From the NCBI GenBank assembly GCA_034180415.1, contig JAXFOK010000002.1, positions 1-17,293 of the forward strand: 17,293 nucleotides of DNA, read 5' to 3'. A program made the position numbers and the translations under genes. The stretch's first letter is position 1, and each line of letters starts with the position of its first letter. This document shows positions 7,078 to 15,938 of this stretch, in pieces. This stretch comes from CAKMMH01 sp927798255 (GTDB lineage: Bacteria; Bdellovibrionota_C; UBA2361; CAKMMH01). A model generated the notes under the pieces. The model did no database searches. It saw nothing but the letters and a program-made list of their open reading frames with translations, and was not told the origin of the DNA.

Positions 7078-7521
7078 ATGCTTATTTTAATAGTGCCTTT
7101 TTTAATGTTTAGAGAAAATGTAAATGGAGGAAAAGCAATTTTACTTGATATATTGTGTTCATTAATACTACATATCTTGTTAATTATTTATGCAATTTTA
7201 ATATTTAAATACACAATTCATCAAAATTTATATAAATATACTTTTCTTCCGTTATGGTTTAGTGGATGTCTTAGTTTTATATTAACTGATAACGCTAAAA
7301 AATCGGATAGTAATTGGTTAGCCCCATTATTTTTAGTTATCGCAATGACTATTTCAGCTATAATTCTTGTAATTTTTGATTCTGTTTCACTTGGCACTAT
7401 CAAAACAATTATTATTATTCCTATGATATTATCATGGATATTAGATGTAATTATAGCTATTGTTGATCCAGCTAATGGTAGTTGCCTTCAACGAGTTCGC
7501 CCAATGTTTAAGAAAGAATAA
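7078..7521 (+). CDS. Small multi-pass membrane protein, probably 5'-truncated
   Basis: 147 aa are read from the ATG at 7078. At least four hydrophobic segments are visible: MLILIVPFLMF at the start, LLDILCSLILHILLIIYAIL, APLFLVIAMTISAIILVI, and IKTIIIIPMILSWILDVIIA. It ends in a short basic tail. No ribosome site precedes the ATG, and the frame stays open upstream (CIGNYILFLP, from 7048), so the hydrophobic N-terminus is probably cut at the junction with the minus-strand fragment. I do not recognise a family. It ends 72 bp before the Hsp70 gene and does not obviously belong to that operon. Confidence 0.45.
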   Translation: MLILIVPFLMFRENVNGGKAILLDILCSLILHILLIIYAILIFKYTIHQNLYKYTFLPLWFSGCLSFILTDNAKKSDSNWLAPLFLVIAMTISAIILVIFDSVSLGTIKTIIIIPMILSWILDVIIAIVDPANGSCLQRVRPMFKKE

Positions 7522-7593
7522 GTTGAAGCTATATATTCAATTGTATAAACATATAATAATAAAAAATTTTTGATATTAGATAAAGGATAAAAT
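7522..7593 (+). promoter_or_regulatory. Short upstream region of the Hsp70 operon with ribosome site
   Basis: The 72 bp before the Hsp70 gene contain TATAAT (7552-7557), but no good -35 at the right distance. AAAGGA lies about 8 nt before the ATG at 7594. I see no CIRCE-type inverted repeat (TTAGCACTC-N9-GAGTGCTAA) and no sigma-32-like element, so heat-shock control is not supported by sequence. Confidence 0.3.
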
Positions 7594-10095
7594 ATGAGTA
7601 ATATTGAAATAGGTATAGATTTAGGAACTACAAATTCTGAGATAGTGATTTTTAATAATGGGCAGTACGAGGTTGTTAAAAACACTTATGGTGATGAATT
7701 TACTCCTTCAGTTTTCGGAGTTAGTAAGGGCAAAACAGAAGAAGTTGGAAAAAAGCCATATGAAAGATATTTTAAGGATGCTTCAGCAGATGAGGTCTTA
7801 AATAATAAACCAGAAATAAAAAGACTTATGGGAACAAGTGATAAGGTAAATTTTCCTAGGATTAATAAAAGTTATAATGCAGAAGAAATATCATCAAAAA
7901 TTTTGAAGTATTTAAAACAAGAAGCAATGAGGAAAAAATCTGATTTAAATACAAATGGCGTCTTTATAACAATCCCTGCTCACTTTTCTACAATTCAAGC
8001 AGAAGCTACAAAAAGAGCTGGAGAATTAGCTGGTTTTAAATATGTAGAGCTTTTACAAGAACCAATTTCTGCTGCAATTTCATACGGTTTTGGAAAGGCA
8101 GAAAATGAAAATTGGCTTGTATATGATTTAGGAGGTGGGACTTTTGATTCTGCTATTATTTCTGCAAGAGATGGAAGTTTAAAAGTTCTAAGTCATAATG
8201 GTGATAATTTTTTAGGTGGAAAAGACATAGATGATTTTATCGTTGATAAGATAATTTTACCAGAGCTTTATAAAAAATATGATATTCAAGATTTCTCAAG
8301 AAATAAGAAAGAATATTCTACGCAATTTGCAAAATTAAAATATTCAGCTGAACAAGCAAAAACTCAATTATCAACAATGAATGAGGTTACCATCGAAGTT
8401 GATATAAATATTAATGGTGAAGAAATATATGAAAATATTTTATTAAGCAGAGATACACTTAAAAATGTATTAAATGACCTAATAAATAAGACAGTTTCTT
8501 TATGTAAAAAGACAATAGAGGATTCAAATATTAAACAAGAGTATATAAATAAAATTATTTTTGTAGGTGGGCCAACGCAACTTCCTTTTATTAAAGAAAT
8601 ATTAGAAAGAGATTTAGGAATTAAGGTTGACACATCTAGCGATCCATTAACAGCAGTTGCAAGAGGTGCTTGTGTTTACGCATCAGGTAGACCTATATCA
8701 AGCGAATATAATGAAAAGAAAATCATATCAAATGATACATATAAAATTGAGCTTAACTATGAATCGTTAACACAAAGCGATGAAGAATTGGTTACAGGAA
8801 AAGTCTTTGGTTTAGATGAAAAAGAATACTTTATACAAATTCAAAGCAAAGATAATACTTATAATACAGGAAAGATAAAAATTGAAAATGGTATATTTAT
8901 GGCGAATGTTGTTATAAGACGTAATGTATCTAATCCTTTTTGGTTGTATCTATTTGATAGTGATGGAAATACGTTAGATATTGACATCGATGAATTTAGT
9001 ATTATGCACGGTTTAAGTGTCCAAGGAGCACCAATTCCATATTCAATTGGTGTAGGAATTACTAAAAAAGATTTTGCAACAAATACAAATAAACATGTAA
9101 TGGATTGGTTTTTTCAAAAGGATAGTACTTTGCCACTTGGAAAAACACTAACTTATAAAACATTAAGAACGATCACTGAAGGTGAAGATGAAAATAGTTT
9201 ACCCATCACGGTGTATGAAGGAGAAAATTCAAATCCAGAATATAATACTTTCATCTGTAATATTGCATTAACTGGCGATATGATAGGAGCAACACTTTAT
9301 GAAGGAAGCGAAGTAGAGATTACTATAAAAGTAGATACCTCAAGAACAGTAACTTTGTCTGCTTATATCCCTGAACTTGATCAGAGCTTTGATGTTCGGT
9401 CAACTATACATGATGAAAATATTAATGTGCAAGAAATGAAAAGAACTTTGGAAGATGAAGAGAAAAAAATTAATAGTATAAAATCATTATGCTCAAATCA
9501 AGAAAAAGAAAAAATTGAAAAAGAAGTTGATGAAGTAAAAAATTCTATAAGGAATGCAAGTACAGATGAAGATGTAAAAAGAAAAGTTAATATACAGCTT
9601 AAAAACTTGCAAGCACAAATAAATAAACTTAAAGAATCAAAGAATGGTAAAATTTTTAAAGATGAATATAAAAATTTATTGGAAGCTATAAAGGAAGTGT
9701 TTGAAGATGAAGAGTTCTTAAAATTTAATAGTAATACAGAAATGCAAAAAGCTTATTATCAAAGTCGAATGCAAAGATTAGAACGTGAAGGAAATAATGC
9801 ATTACAAAAAAATGATATACAGATGCTTCAAAAAGTTAATGAGGGATTAACTAGTTTGTATTGGGATATGACATATGAATGTATTTCATATTGGAAGAGT
9901 TGGTTTGAACGTTTGCATAATAATAATCAAATTATAAACAATTCACGTTGTAGTGAGTTTTTAAGAAAAGGTCAAAGTGCTTATAGCACAAATAATTTTA
10001 ATGAACTTAGGAGTCGTGTAAGAGAACTTTGGAAATTTCTTCCAAAAGAGAAAAAAAATGATTATGATTCAAATTTATCGGGGATAACCAAATAA
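7594..10095 (+). CDS. Large divergent Hsp70-family chaperone (833 aa)
   Basis: Residues 1-365 are a complete Hsp70 ATPase domain. The phosphate-1 motif IGIDLGTTNS lies at about 6-15, QEPISAA at 155-161, the phosphate-2 motif LVYDLGGGTFD at 175-185 and the adenosine motif IFVGGPTQLPFI at 322-333. Ordinary DnaK has a short linker and a substrate domain and is about 610-640 aa. Here about 100 residues (roughly 375-475, beta-rich) are inserted first. A substrate-domain-like stretch then follows (about 480-605, with STLPLGKTLTYKT, ITVYEGEN and VTLSAYIPELDQ). The end is a long charged helical, partly coiled-coil region (about 611-833). There is no EEVD-like tail or GrpE gene nearby. It is followed after 1 bp by an AAA+ ATPase and then a J-like protein, so it probably works in a dedicated ATP-driven remodelling complex. 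It is cytosolic, with no signal peptide. The substrate is unknown. Confidence 0.9.
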   Translation: MSNIEIGIDLGTTNSEIVIFNNGQYEVVKNTYGDEFTPSVFGVSKGKTEEVGKKPYERYFKDASADEVLNNKPEIKRLMGTSDKVNFPRINKSYNAEEISSKILKYLKQEAMRKKSDLNTNGVFITIPAHFSTIQAEATKRAGELAGFKYVELLQEPISAAISYGFGKAENENWLVYDLGGGTFDSAIISARDGSLKVLSHNGDNFLGGKDIDDFIVDKIILPELYKKYDIQDFSRNKKEYSTQFAKLKYSAEQAKTQLSTMNEVTIEVDININGEEIYENILLSRDTLKNVLNDLINKTVSLCKKTIEDSNIKQEYINKIIFVGGPTQLPFIKEILERDLGIKVDTSSDPLTAVARGACVYASGRPISSEYNEKKIISNDTYKIELNYESLTQSDEELVTGKVFGLDEKEYFIQIQSKDNTYNTGKIKIENGIFMANVVIRRNVSNPFWLYLFDSDGNTLDIDIDEFSIMHGLSVQGAPIPYSIGVGITKKDFATNTNKHVMDWFFQKDSTLPLGKTLTYKTLRTITEGEDENSLPITVYEGENSNPEYNTFICNIALTGDMIGATLYEGSEVEITIKVDTSRTVTLSAYIPELDQSFDVRSTIHDENINVQEMKRTLEDEEKKINSIKSLCSNQEKEKIEKEVDEVKNSIRNASTDEDVKRKVNIQLKNLQAQINKLKESKNGKIFKDEYKNLLEAIKEVFEDEEFLKFNSNTEMQKAYYQSRMQRLEREGNNALQKNDIQMLQKVNEGLTSLYWDMTYECISYWKSWFERLHNNNQIINNSRCSEFLRKGQSAYSTNNFNELRSRVRELWKFLPKEKKNDYDSNLSGITK

Positions 10096-10096
10096 A

Positions 10097-11119
10097 ATGA
10101 AACCAATAATTCCAAATAAATATATTATCAATAATAATATTATAATTGAATATAGGATATTTGAAAATGAGGATGTCGAAATTTATAAGACACAAGGTGG
10201 AGAATATTTTTATTTGCTATTAACGATTGCTCAGCTTTCAAATAAAATAAAAAATAAATATAAAGTCTTTGAAATCACGATAAAAGGTAGAAAATATTTA
10301 TGTTTTGTTTTGCAAGAAAATTTCCAAGAAAAAATTAATTCATTTATAAAAGGATTAACTGAAGCATATGGTTTTGATGCTGTTGCAGGAATGATAGAAT
10401 TGAAAAGTCAATTAACGCAAAATGTAGTAATTCCAATATTGCAAAAGGAAAAGTATTTAAAATTTAAATTAAGTATACCAAATGGAATATTACTTTATGG
10501 ACCTCCAGGATGTGGTAAAACCTATATAGTAAAAAGACTTGCAGAAGAAATTAATTTTAATTTTATCGAACTTAAACATTCAGATGTAGCATCAACTTAT
10601 ATTCATGGCACGGTTGAGAAAATAGCAAATGTTTTTAAAGAAGCAAAACAAAAAAAGCCAGCACTTCTCTTTATTGATGAGTTAGATGGGCTTATGCCTA
10701 AAAGAAATGTTTCTATGCATGATCATAAATTAGAGGAGATTAATGAGTTTCTTACACACTTAAACAATGCGGGTAAAGAAAATATTCTAGTTGTTGGAGC
10801 TACTAACCAAATTGAACTTATTGATAATGCAATTTTAAGAAGTGGAAGATTTGATAAAAAGTTTTATGTTATGCCTCCTGATTTTGAAGCAAGGAAGAGC
10901 TTATTTTCAATGTATTTAGAAGATAGACCTATTAGCAATATTAATTTTGAACTACTATCAAATAAAACTAATAATTATTCTTGTTCTGATATAGAAATGA
11001 TATGTAATGAAGCGGCAAGGCTTGCTGTATTTAATGAAATGGATTTTATAACAAATGAAGTTTTAATTGATGTAATAGATAATACAAAATCGTCAATTTT
11101 AACATCAACTACTTATTAA
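10097..11119 (+). CDS. Classical AAA+ ATPase (FtsH/Cdc48/Ycf46-like core)
   Basis: 340 aa begin 1 bp after the Hsp70 stop, so translation is probably coupled. Residues 1-95 are a private N-terminal domain with no recognised family. The AAA core has Walker A GPPGCGKT (135-142), a pore-loop-1-like Y168 in STYIHGTVEKI, Walker B LLFIDE (190-195), sensor-1 GATNQ with N237, and both arginine fingers in AILRSGRFD (R248, R251). The lid helix follows with YSCSDIEMICNEAARLAV. All catalytic residues are present, so it should hydrolyse ATP as a hexamer and thread or remodel substrates. No protease domain is fused, unlike FtsH, and no transmembrane segment is seen. The neighbouring Hsp70 suggests it receives or hands over chaperone clients, in the manner of ClpB with DnaK but with a classical single-ring AAA module. 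Confidence 0.9.
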   Translation: MKPIIPNKYIINNNIIIEYRIFENEDVEIYKTQGGEYFYLLLTIAQLSNKIKNKYKVFEITIKGRKYLCFVLQENFQEKINSFIKGLTEAYGFDAVAGMIELKSQLTQNVVIPILQKEKYLKFKLSIPNGILLYGPPGCGKTYIVKRLAEEINFNFIELKHSDVASTYIHGTVEKIANVFKEAKQKKPALLFIDELDGLMPKRNVSMHDHKLEEINEFLTHLNNAGKENILVVGATNQIELIDNAILRSGRFDKKFYVMPPDFEARKSLFSMYLEDRPISNINFELLSNKTNNYSCSDIEMICNEAARLAVFNEMDFITNEVLIDVIDNTKSSILTSTTY

Positions 11120-11156
11120 TTAAACTAATATAAGTTGCAATAAAAAAGGTGCTTAC

Positions 11157-12008
11157 ATGAATTTAATACAAAATAATGCATTTGGAATATTAGGATTGGT
11201 AAGTGATGTTTCAAGTAGCGAAATTGATAAAAGATATAAAGAATTAGTTAAGCTTGTGAAAATTGGAAAAGTCCCTGATTATTCATTTGATTATGATTAT
11301 TATAATAAAGTAAGAAATGAAGAGAATATTGAATATGCTTATAAGGAATTATCCCTAGAAGATAAGAAACTTTTACATAGTTTTTTTAGAATTAAAATTA
11401 ACAATATTATATTGAATGATGAAAGGACTAATGCAATAAAATTAACATTTAATATGTTTAATACGTCTAGTCTTGATTCTGAAACATTAAATAATTGTCT
11501 TGATATTTGGAAAATACTTTTAAGCGATGAAAAATTAAGTGAGTTTAAGCAAGAATATATAAAAAATAATGGAGTTAGTATAAATGAAGATGTTTTGTTT
11601 GATAATATAAAAACTAAACTTTTACAGGAGTTGATTTATATTTTTTCAGATATTTCAGATAATCTAAGTGATGATTTAGTCATAAAATGCTTTATTCAAA
11701 AATTTGATATAGAAGATGAAAATGTAATTTTTCCTAAAGTTGATTTAATTATAGAAGAGATTTATAAAGTTGTTGATAGGTTGAATAATCTTAAAATATC
11801 TGAAGATGGTATCTTTGATGATAATGAAAAAAGAATATTAAAAGATAGTGTTAATGATTTTAAAAATTATTTTGAAAAAATAAATTATTTAGGTTTATAC
11901 GAAAGTTCAAAAGTGAAAATTGTAAGAGATAATGTTGCTAAATGTTTGTTTACTCAATCAAATGATTTAAATAATAATCTTGCAGAATATAAAGAAGCAT
12001 TAGAATAG
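11157..12008 (+). CDS. Divergent J-like co-chaperone candidate lacking HPD
   Basis: 283 aa from ATG 11157, with AAGGTG about 6-8 nt upstream and a 37-bp gap after the AAA+ gene. The N-terminus, NAFGILGLVSDVSSSEIDKRYKEL, has the J-domain pattern (N.f.ILGL....s..EI.kRY.EL), and AYKELSLEDKKLL matches the later helix (A...L.d...R). The loop where HPD should be reads KIGKVPDYSFDYDYY, so the His of the catalytic tripeptide is missing. The remaining 200 residues are acidic and helical with no recognised domain or zinc-finger cysteines. Its position after an Hsp70 and an AAA+ protein makes an adaptor or J-like role likely. Without HPD it may not stimulate Hsp70 ATP hydrolysis. No signal peptide or membrane segment is present. 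Confidence 0.6.
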   Translation: MNLIQNNAFGILGLVSDVSSSEIDKRYKELVKLVKIGKVPDYSFDYDYYNKVRNEENIEYAYKELSLEDKKLLHSFFRIKINNIILNDERTNAIKLTFNMFNTSSLDSETLNNCLDIWKILLSDEKLSEFKQEYIKNNGVSINEDVLFDNIKTKLLQELIYIFSDISDNLSDDLVIKCFIQKFDIEDENVIFPKVDLIIEEIYKVVDRLNNLKISEDGIFDDNEKRILKDSVNDFKNYFEKINYLGLYESSKVKIVRDNVAKCLFTQSNDLNNNLAEYKEALE

Positions 12009-12075
12009 AATTGTGTGCCAAAGAATATGTTAGCGATTTAATGAAAAGTAATAATTACTAATATAGGAATTAAAA

Positions 12076-13355
12076 ATGAAATTAATAACATATTTACTAA
12101 TTTTTTTAACAATATTTTTTGCAAACAAAGCATATTCTCAAAATGAAAAAATAAAAGATTTGATGAGAGATATACGAGTAACAGAAGAAATGAAAATTAT
12201 AATATAGCTAATCATTGTGAAAATAAGAAACTTCTTATAGTACCAAATGGCATTAAATATATTATTGGAGGAATGTTTAATTTTAAATGTACAAAATTAG
12301 AAAAAGTAATTTTACCTAAGTCATTAGAAAAAATAGGTGGAAGCTCTTTCGCAAATTTAATGCAACTAAAAGAAGTAGTAATACCTGAAGGTGTTACTAG
12401 AATTGGATATAATGCTTTTGAAGATTGTCAAAATTTAAAGAAGGTTACATTACCAAAAAGTTTATTAGAAATTGGAGACGATGCATTTGCTGGTTGTACA
12501 GAATTAAAAGATATAATTTTTCCAAATGAGCTGAAAAGAATTGGCTCACGTGCATTTAATGGATGCGTAAAATTTACGAAAATTGTAATTCCAGATTCTG
12601 TTAAGTTCATAGGGACAAATGCCTTTTCAAACTGTCAAAATTTAGAATTTATAAATATTCCTCGTGATACAAAACTTGGTCTTAATATATTTAATAATAC
12701 AGAAAAATTAAAAATTGATTCTGAGGAAGAATTTAATGATGTATATATAAACTGTTCAAATATAAAAAAATTAATTATTCCTGATAGTATAAGAATAATT
12801 GATGATTATACTTTCGATGGATGTAAAAATATTGAAGAAATAGTTTTTCCTAATAGTTTAAAATATATATCAGATTATGCATTTAGAGAATGCTCGAATA
12901 TTAAAGAATTAAATATTCCTTACAGTGTTGAAGTAATAGGTTATAAAGCCTTTGAAAAATGTAGTAGTTTAGAGAAAATTAATTTTGTTGAAAATTTAGA
13001 AAAATCGAGCTCTTCACTACTTTTTGGCTTATTCTTGACATCTAATATGGTTCCAAAATTTACATGGAATGAATCACTTATTAGTCCACTTAGTTTTATT
13101 ATTAGAGGTTCTCTACCAGAGCTTGAAGTTATACATGATGATGCATTTAACTCATGTACAAATTTAAAAAATGTTATCATACCAAGTACTATTAAAGAAC
13201 CTATTCATGTTGAAAATCCGAGTCAACTTAATAATGAAATTATGGTTTTACATAAAAGAGTTTTTACTAATTGTCACAATATAGAGAAAATCAATTTTAT
13301 TAATCGCGATATTTCAATTGAGGAAGCATCAGAAAAGCTAAAATATTTATTTTAG
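12076..13355 (+). pseudogene. Exported BspA-type leucine-rich repeat (LRR_5) protein, frameshifted
   Basis: A start at 12076, with AGGA about 6 nt upstream, encodes a clear signal peptide: MKLITYLLIFLTIFFANKA then YSQNEK. That frame stops at the TAG of 12204-12206. The -1 frame carries on as NYNIANHCENKKLLIVPNG, GIKYIIGGMFNFKC and then the repeats, so one base is missing between about 12186 and 12206. An ATG at 12273 is internal and has no ribosome site. The repeats follow the LRR_5 pattern LKKVTLPKSLLEIGDDAFAGC, repeated about ten times from 12290 to 13340, with a less regular stretch near 12960-13120. BspA-type proteins are surface or secreted and mediate binding to host or other cells. No C-terminal anchor is visible. 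No canonical slippery heptamer is seen at the break, so programmed frameshifting is unlikely; a sequencing error or recent mutation is more likely. Confidence 0.75.
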
Positions 13356-13393
13356 AAACTATTTTAATTAATAATATATAAATAGAGGGTAAA

Positions 13394-15067
13394 ATGAGAA
13401 AATTTTTCAAATATTCATTAACAATAATATTTGTACTATTCATAGTTATAAGCTCTGTGCTTTTATTTAGCCCAAAAGAAAAAATAGAATCTTTTAAAAT
13501 AAAATTAAATTCATTTGTTAAACAATATGTAAATAGTGATAATATTCATCAAAAAGATATTATTGAGCGAAATGATTTGGTTTCTAAGATAAGTCCTGAT
13601 TCACCTATTTTTATTGTATGGGATTCTTCAACTGAACAATATAAAAAAATACATAATAAAAATTTGGGTTTTTTTCATAAAAGGGCATATAAATTTTTTT
13701 CTAAAAATGTCCTTTTTGAGTTTGTCGAAGATTTCTTAGCTTCTGAATTAATGGATAACATTGCAAGTGATGCAAAAGGAGTATTCTTTATTGAAGAGTA
13801 TAAGAATTATAAATATCAAAAAGAGAATTTTCCTTTTGCTGTGTACGTAGATTTATTAAATAGAATAAATGCTAATAATTTAAAACAAAAAATATCTGAT
13901 TTCTTAAAGAAAATGAATTATAAATACGAAGTTTCATATATTGGTGGTCTAGATATAATTAATGTTATGCTGAAAAACGAAGATGAAAATTTTCATATCA
14001 AATTTTTTATAAATGATAATGGATTAGCAATATCAAATAAAGTTGAATTAATTGAAAGGTACTTAAATAAAAACTACAATTCTGGATATATTAAGAAACT
14101 TTTTCATGATGAATCGTTTAATAAAACTTATCAGCAAGCTTTAAAAGAAAATGCTACTTGTTTTAGTTTGGCAGTAATGCTTATAAATGTTACAGCAGGG
14201 CTTAATCCCGTTTTTACAGATAAAATTATTTCTACTCAATCATTTGATAATAATAATTTTTATATAAATAAAATAGTATTACCATATAATGCAAGTGATA
14301 GTATTTCGTTTCAACTTATTAATGCATTCAATTCGCAAAATAATCATACAAAGACTTTTCCTTTAGGTGTTAATGTAAGTTTTAATATCAGTAAATCATT
14401 GATAGATTTTCTAAAATTTGTGATTTTAACCATTAATGAGCGTGAGAAATATAATTTTTTCAATAAATATAAAAATTTATTCGATATTAAAAATCTAAAT
14501 TTTCTTGTACAAAGTCCAAATGGATTGCGCACACCTGGGATAGCAATAGTTGGGAATAAAGTTGGAAATTATGAAAAAGCAGTTAATGATTTTAAGAATA
14601 TGTTATTAGATTTCGGAGTAATTAATGATTATAACTTTCAAAAGAAAAATATTAATAATTTGTCTTCTGAATATTTTTTGAAGTCAATTTATAACGATAA
14701 GTTAAAGGCAAATGTTGATTTTGGTCTTTATATAGTTCGAGATGGTGATGATTATATAATATCAAATTCTGAAAATTTAATTATAGATTTAATTTCTAAT
14801 TCATCCAAAATTTATGCAGATAAAATGAAGAATTTATATCAAATTAACAGTCAGAGTATTTTTAATATGTTTTTAAGTCCTAAGAGTATTTCAAGTAGTT
14901 TAATGGAAGTTTTACAAGATGATATTATGAAAGATGTTTCGCTAGATTTTATTAAGTCGTTAGCAGATGCTTTGATTTTGTTTAATCAATCACCTGATTT
15001 TGTTGTAGATATATATGCGATTAATAATAATTTGGTTTTTGAAAATAAGATGGTTTTAGGAGAATAG
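13394..15067 (+). CDS. Membrane-anchored DUF3352-like protein
   Basis: 557 aa from ATG 13394, preceded by GAGGG (13385-13389) and 38 bp after the LRR gene. Residues about 6-25 (YSLTIIFVLFIVISSVLLF) form an uncleaved N-terminal membrane anchor or signal, after which the protein should lie outside the membrane. The beginning of the soluble part, ISPDSPIFIVWDSS, then the DAKGVFFIEEYKNY and SYIGGLDIINVMLKNE segments, follow the pattern of DUF3352 proteins (PadtP..., gd.a.., v.Y.g..iy). The match is by eye only. Homologues are known mainly as uncharacterised envelope proteins, common in Cyanobacteria and their relatives. Catalytic motifs are not seen. Its place at the end of the Hsp70 operon, between two exported proteins, suggests a joint envelope role, but the link to the chaperones is inference. 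Confidence 0.6.
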   Translation: MRKFFKYSLTIIFVLFIVISSVLLFSPKEKIESFKIKLNSFVKQYVNSDNIHQKDIIERNDLVSKISPDSPIFIVWDSSTEQYKKIHNKNLGFFHKRAYKFFSKNVLFEFVEDFLASELMDNIASDAKGVFFIEEYKNYKYQKENFPFAVYVDLLNRINANNLKQKISDFLKKMNYKYEVSYIGGLDIINVMLKNEDENFHIKFFINDNGLAISNKVELIERYLNKNYNSGYIKKLFHDESFNKTYQQALKENATCFSLAVMLINVTAGLNPVFTDKIISTQSFDNNNFYINKIVLPYNASDSISFQLINAFNSQNNHTKTFPLGVNVSFNISKSLIDFLKFVILTINEREKYNFFNKYKNLFDIKNLNFLVQSPNGLRTPGIAIVGNKVGNYEKAVNDFKNMLLDFGVINDYNFQKKNINNLSSEYFLKSIYNDKLKANVDFGLYIVRDGDDYIISNSENLIIDLISNSSKIYADKMKNLYQINSQSIFNMFLSPKSISSSLMEVLQDDIMKDVSLDFIKSLADALILFNQSPDFVVDIYAINNNLVFENKMVLGE

Positions 15068-15130
15068 GTATATTTTAAATTATAAAAAAGATTATGATTG
15101 TTTAATTGTTATAATTATGGAGATAATAAA

Positions 15131-15823
15131 ATGAGATATAATATTAAGAACTTAATGGTATTTTTGTTTTTCTGTATTTTTTTGAGCACTAAAAATGTAT
15201 TAGCAAGTGGTAGTAGTGAATTTAAAACATATTCTACGCTTGGCAACTCTAAAGCTATGGGAATGAATGCTTCAATAAAATTTCCTGCAAGCTGGAAATC
15301 GAAACATGTGTCACCTATAAGTAGTATAGTGTTACATTATGGTGATGATGCCTCTAGTAGTTGTTCGTTATCTATAAAACAATCATCAGTAGATGCCAAT
15401 GCAAAATTACCTTATTTAAGTAAATCTGATTTTGAATTTACAAATGTACAAAATCCTCTTTTTCTTATGACTCAAAGAGTTAATGATTTTAAAAAGGTAA
15501 ACTTTGGTGGTGAAAAATTAGGATTGTACATTAGTACGACGAAGCTTCAAATGCTCAATGTTAATCAATTTGCTGATATAACTGCTGGTATAGATGTAGA
15601 TTCTCACATTAAAGAGTCAGTTGCTAAAAAACATCGTAATACTATCACAATTGCAGATGAATTATATTTTCCATTTAAAGATAAATTAGTATATGTTAGT
15701 TGTAATTATATATTACCATCAACAGTATCATTACAAAATATTCAGGATGAATCTTCTAAATTTGCAAATAATCAACATAAGGTTTTCATGCAAGTTCTTA
15801 ATTCATTGGTCGTTCAAAGATAG
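15131..15823 (+). CDS. Small exported protein of unknown function
   Basis: 230 aa from ATG 15131, chosen because TGGAGA lies about 8 nt upstream and a signal peptide starts exactly there: MRYNIKNLMVFLFFCIFLST followed by KNVLASG. An ATG at 15098 in the same frame would put a polar stretch before the signal and has no ribosome site. The mature part has two cysteines (SSCSLSI and VSCNYIL) that could form a disulfide. SIKFPASWKSKH near its start and QVLNSLVVQR at its end recall small periplasmic or secreted proteins of the PsbP/DUF1795 type, where a P.sW motif and a terminal F...L.S. helix are typical. This is only a resemblance. It is the last gene of the block, 63 bp after the DUF3352-like gene. 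Confidence 0.65.
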   Translation: MRYNIKNLMVFLFFCIFLSTKNVLASGSSEFKTYSTLGNSKAMGMNASIKFPASWKSKHVSPISSIVLHYGDDASSSCSLSIKQSSVDANAKLPYLSKSDFEFTNVQNPLFLMTQRVNDFKKVNFGGEKLGLYISTTKLQMLNVNQFADITAGIDVDSHIKESVAKKHRNTITIADELYFPFKDKLVYVSCNYILPSTVSLQNIQDESSKFANNQHKVFMQVLNSLVVQR

Positions 15824-15938
15824 TTATCGATAATGTAATAAATTTTTATATATAAAATCTATTTATATTTTAAATAAGATTATTATTCTTAAAAATGAAA
15901 TTATTTTATAAAGAGAGAAAAGTGGTGAATGATTCTAA

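Noticed and set aside
8364..8633. Minus-strand frame inside the Hsp70 gene
   Set aside because: It is opposite the conserved Hsp70 ATPase domain and has no motif or ribosome site. The same applies to minus frames inside the maturase, LRR and DUF3352-like genes.
12060..12280. Programmed -1 frameshift in the LRR gene
   Set aside because: No X-XXY-YYZ heptamer is in phase near the break and no strong downstream stem is seen.
15098..15130. Longer N-terminus for the last secreted protein
   Set aside because: It would put a polar stretch before the signal peptide and has no ribosome site.
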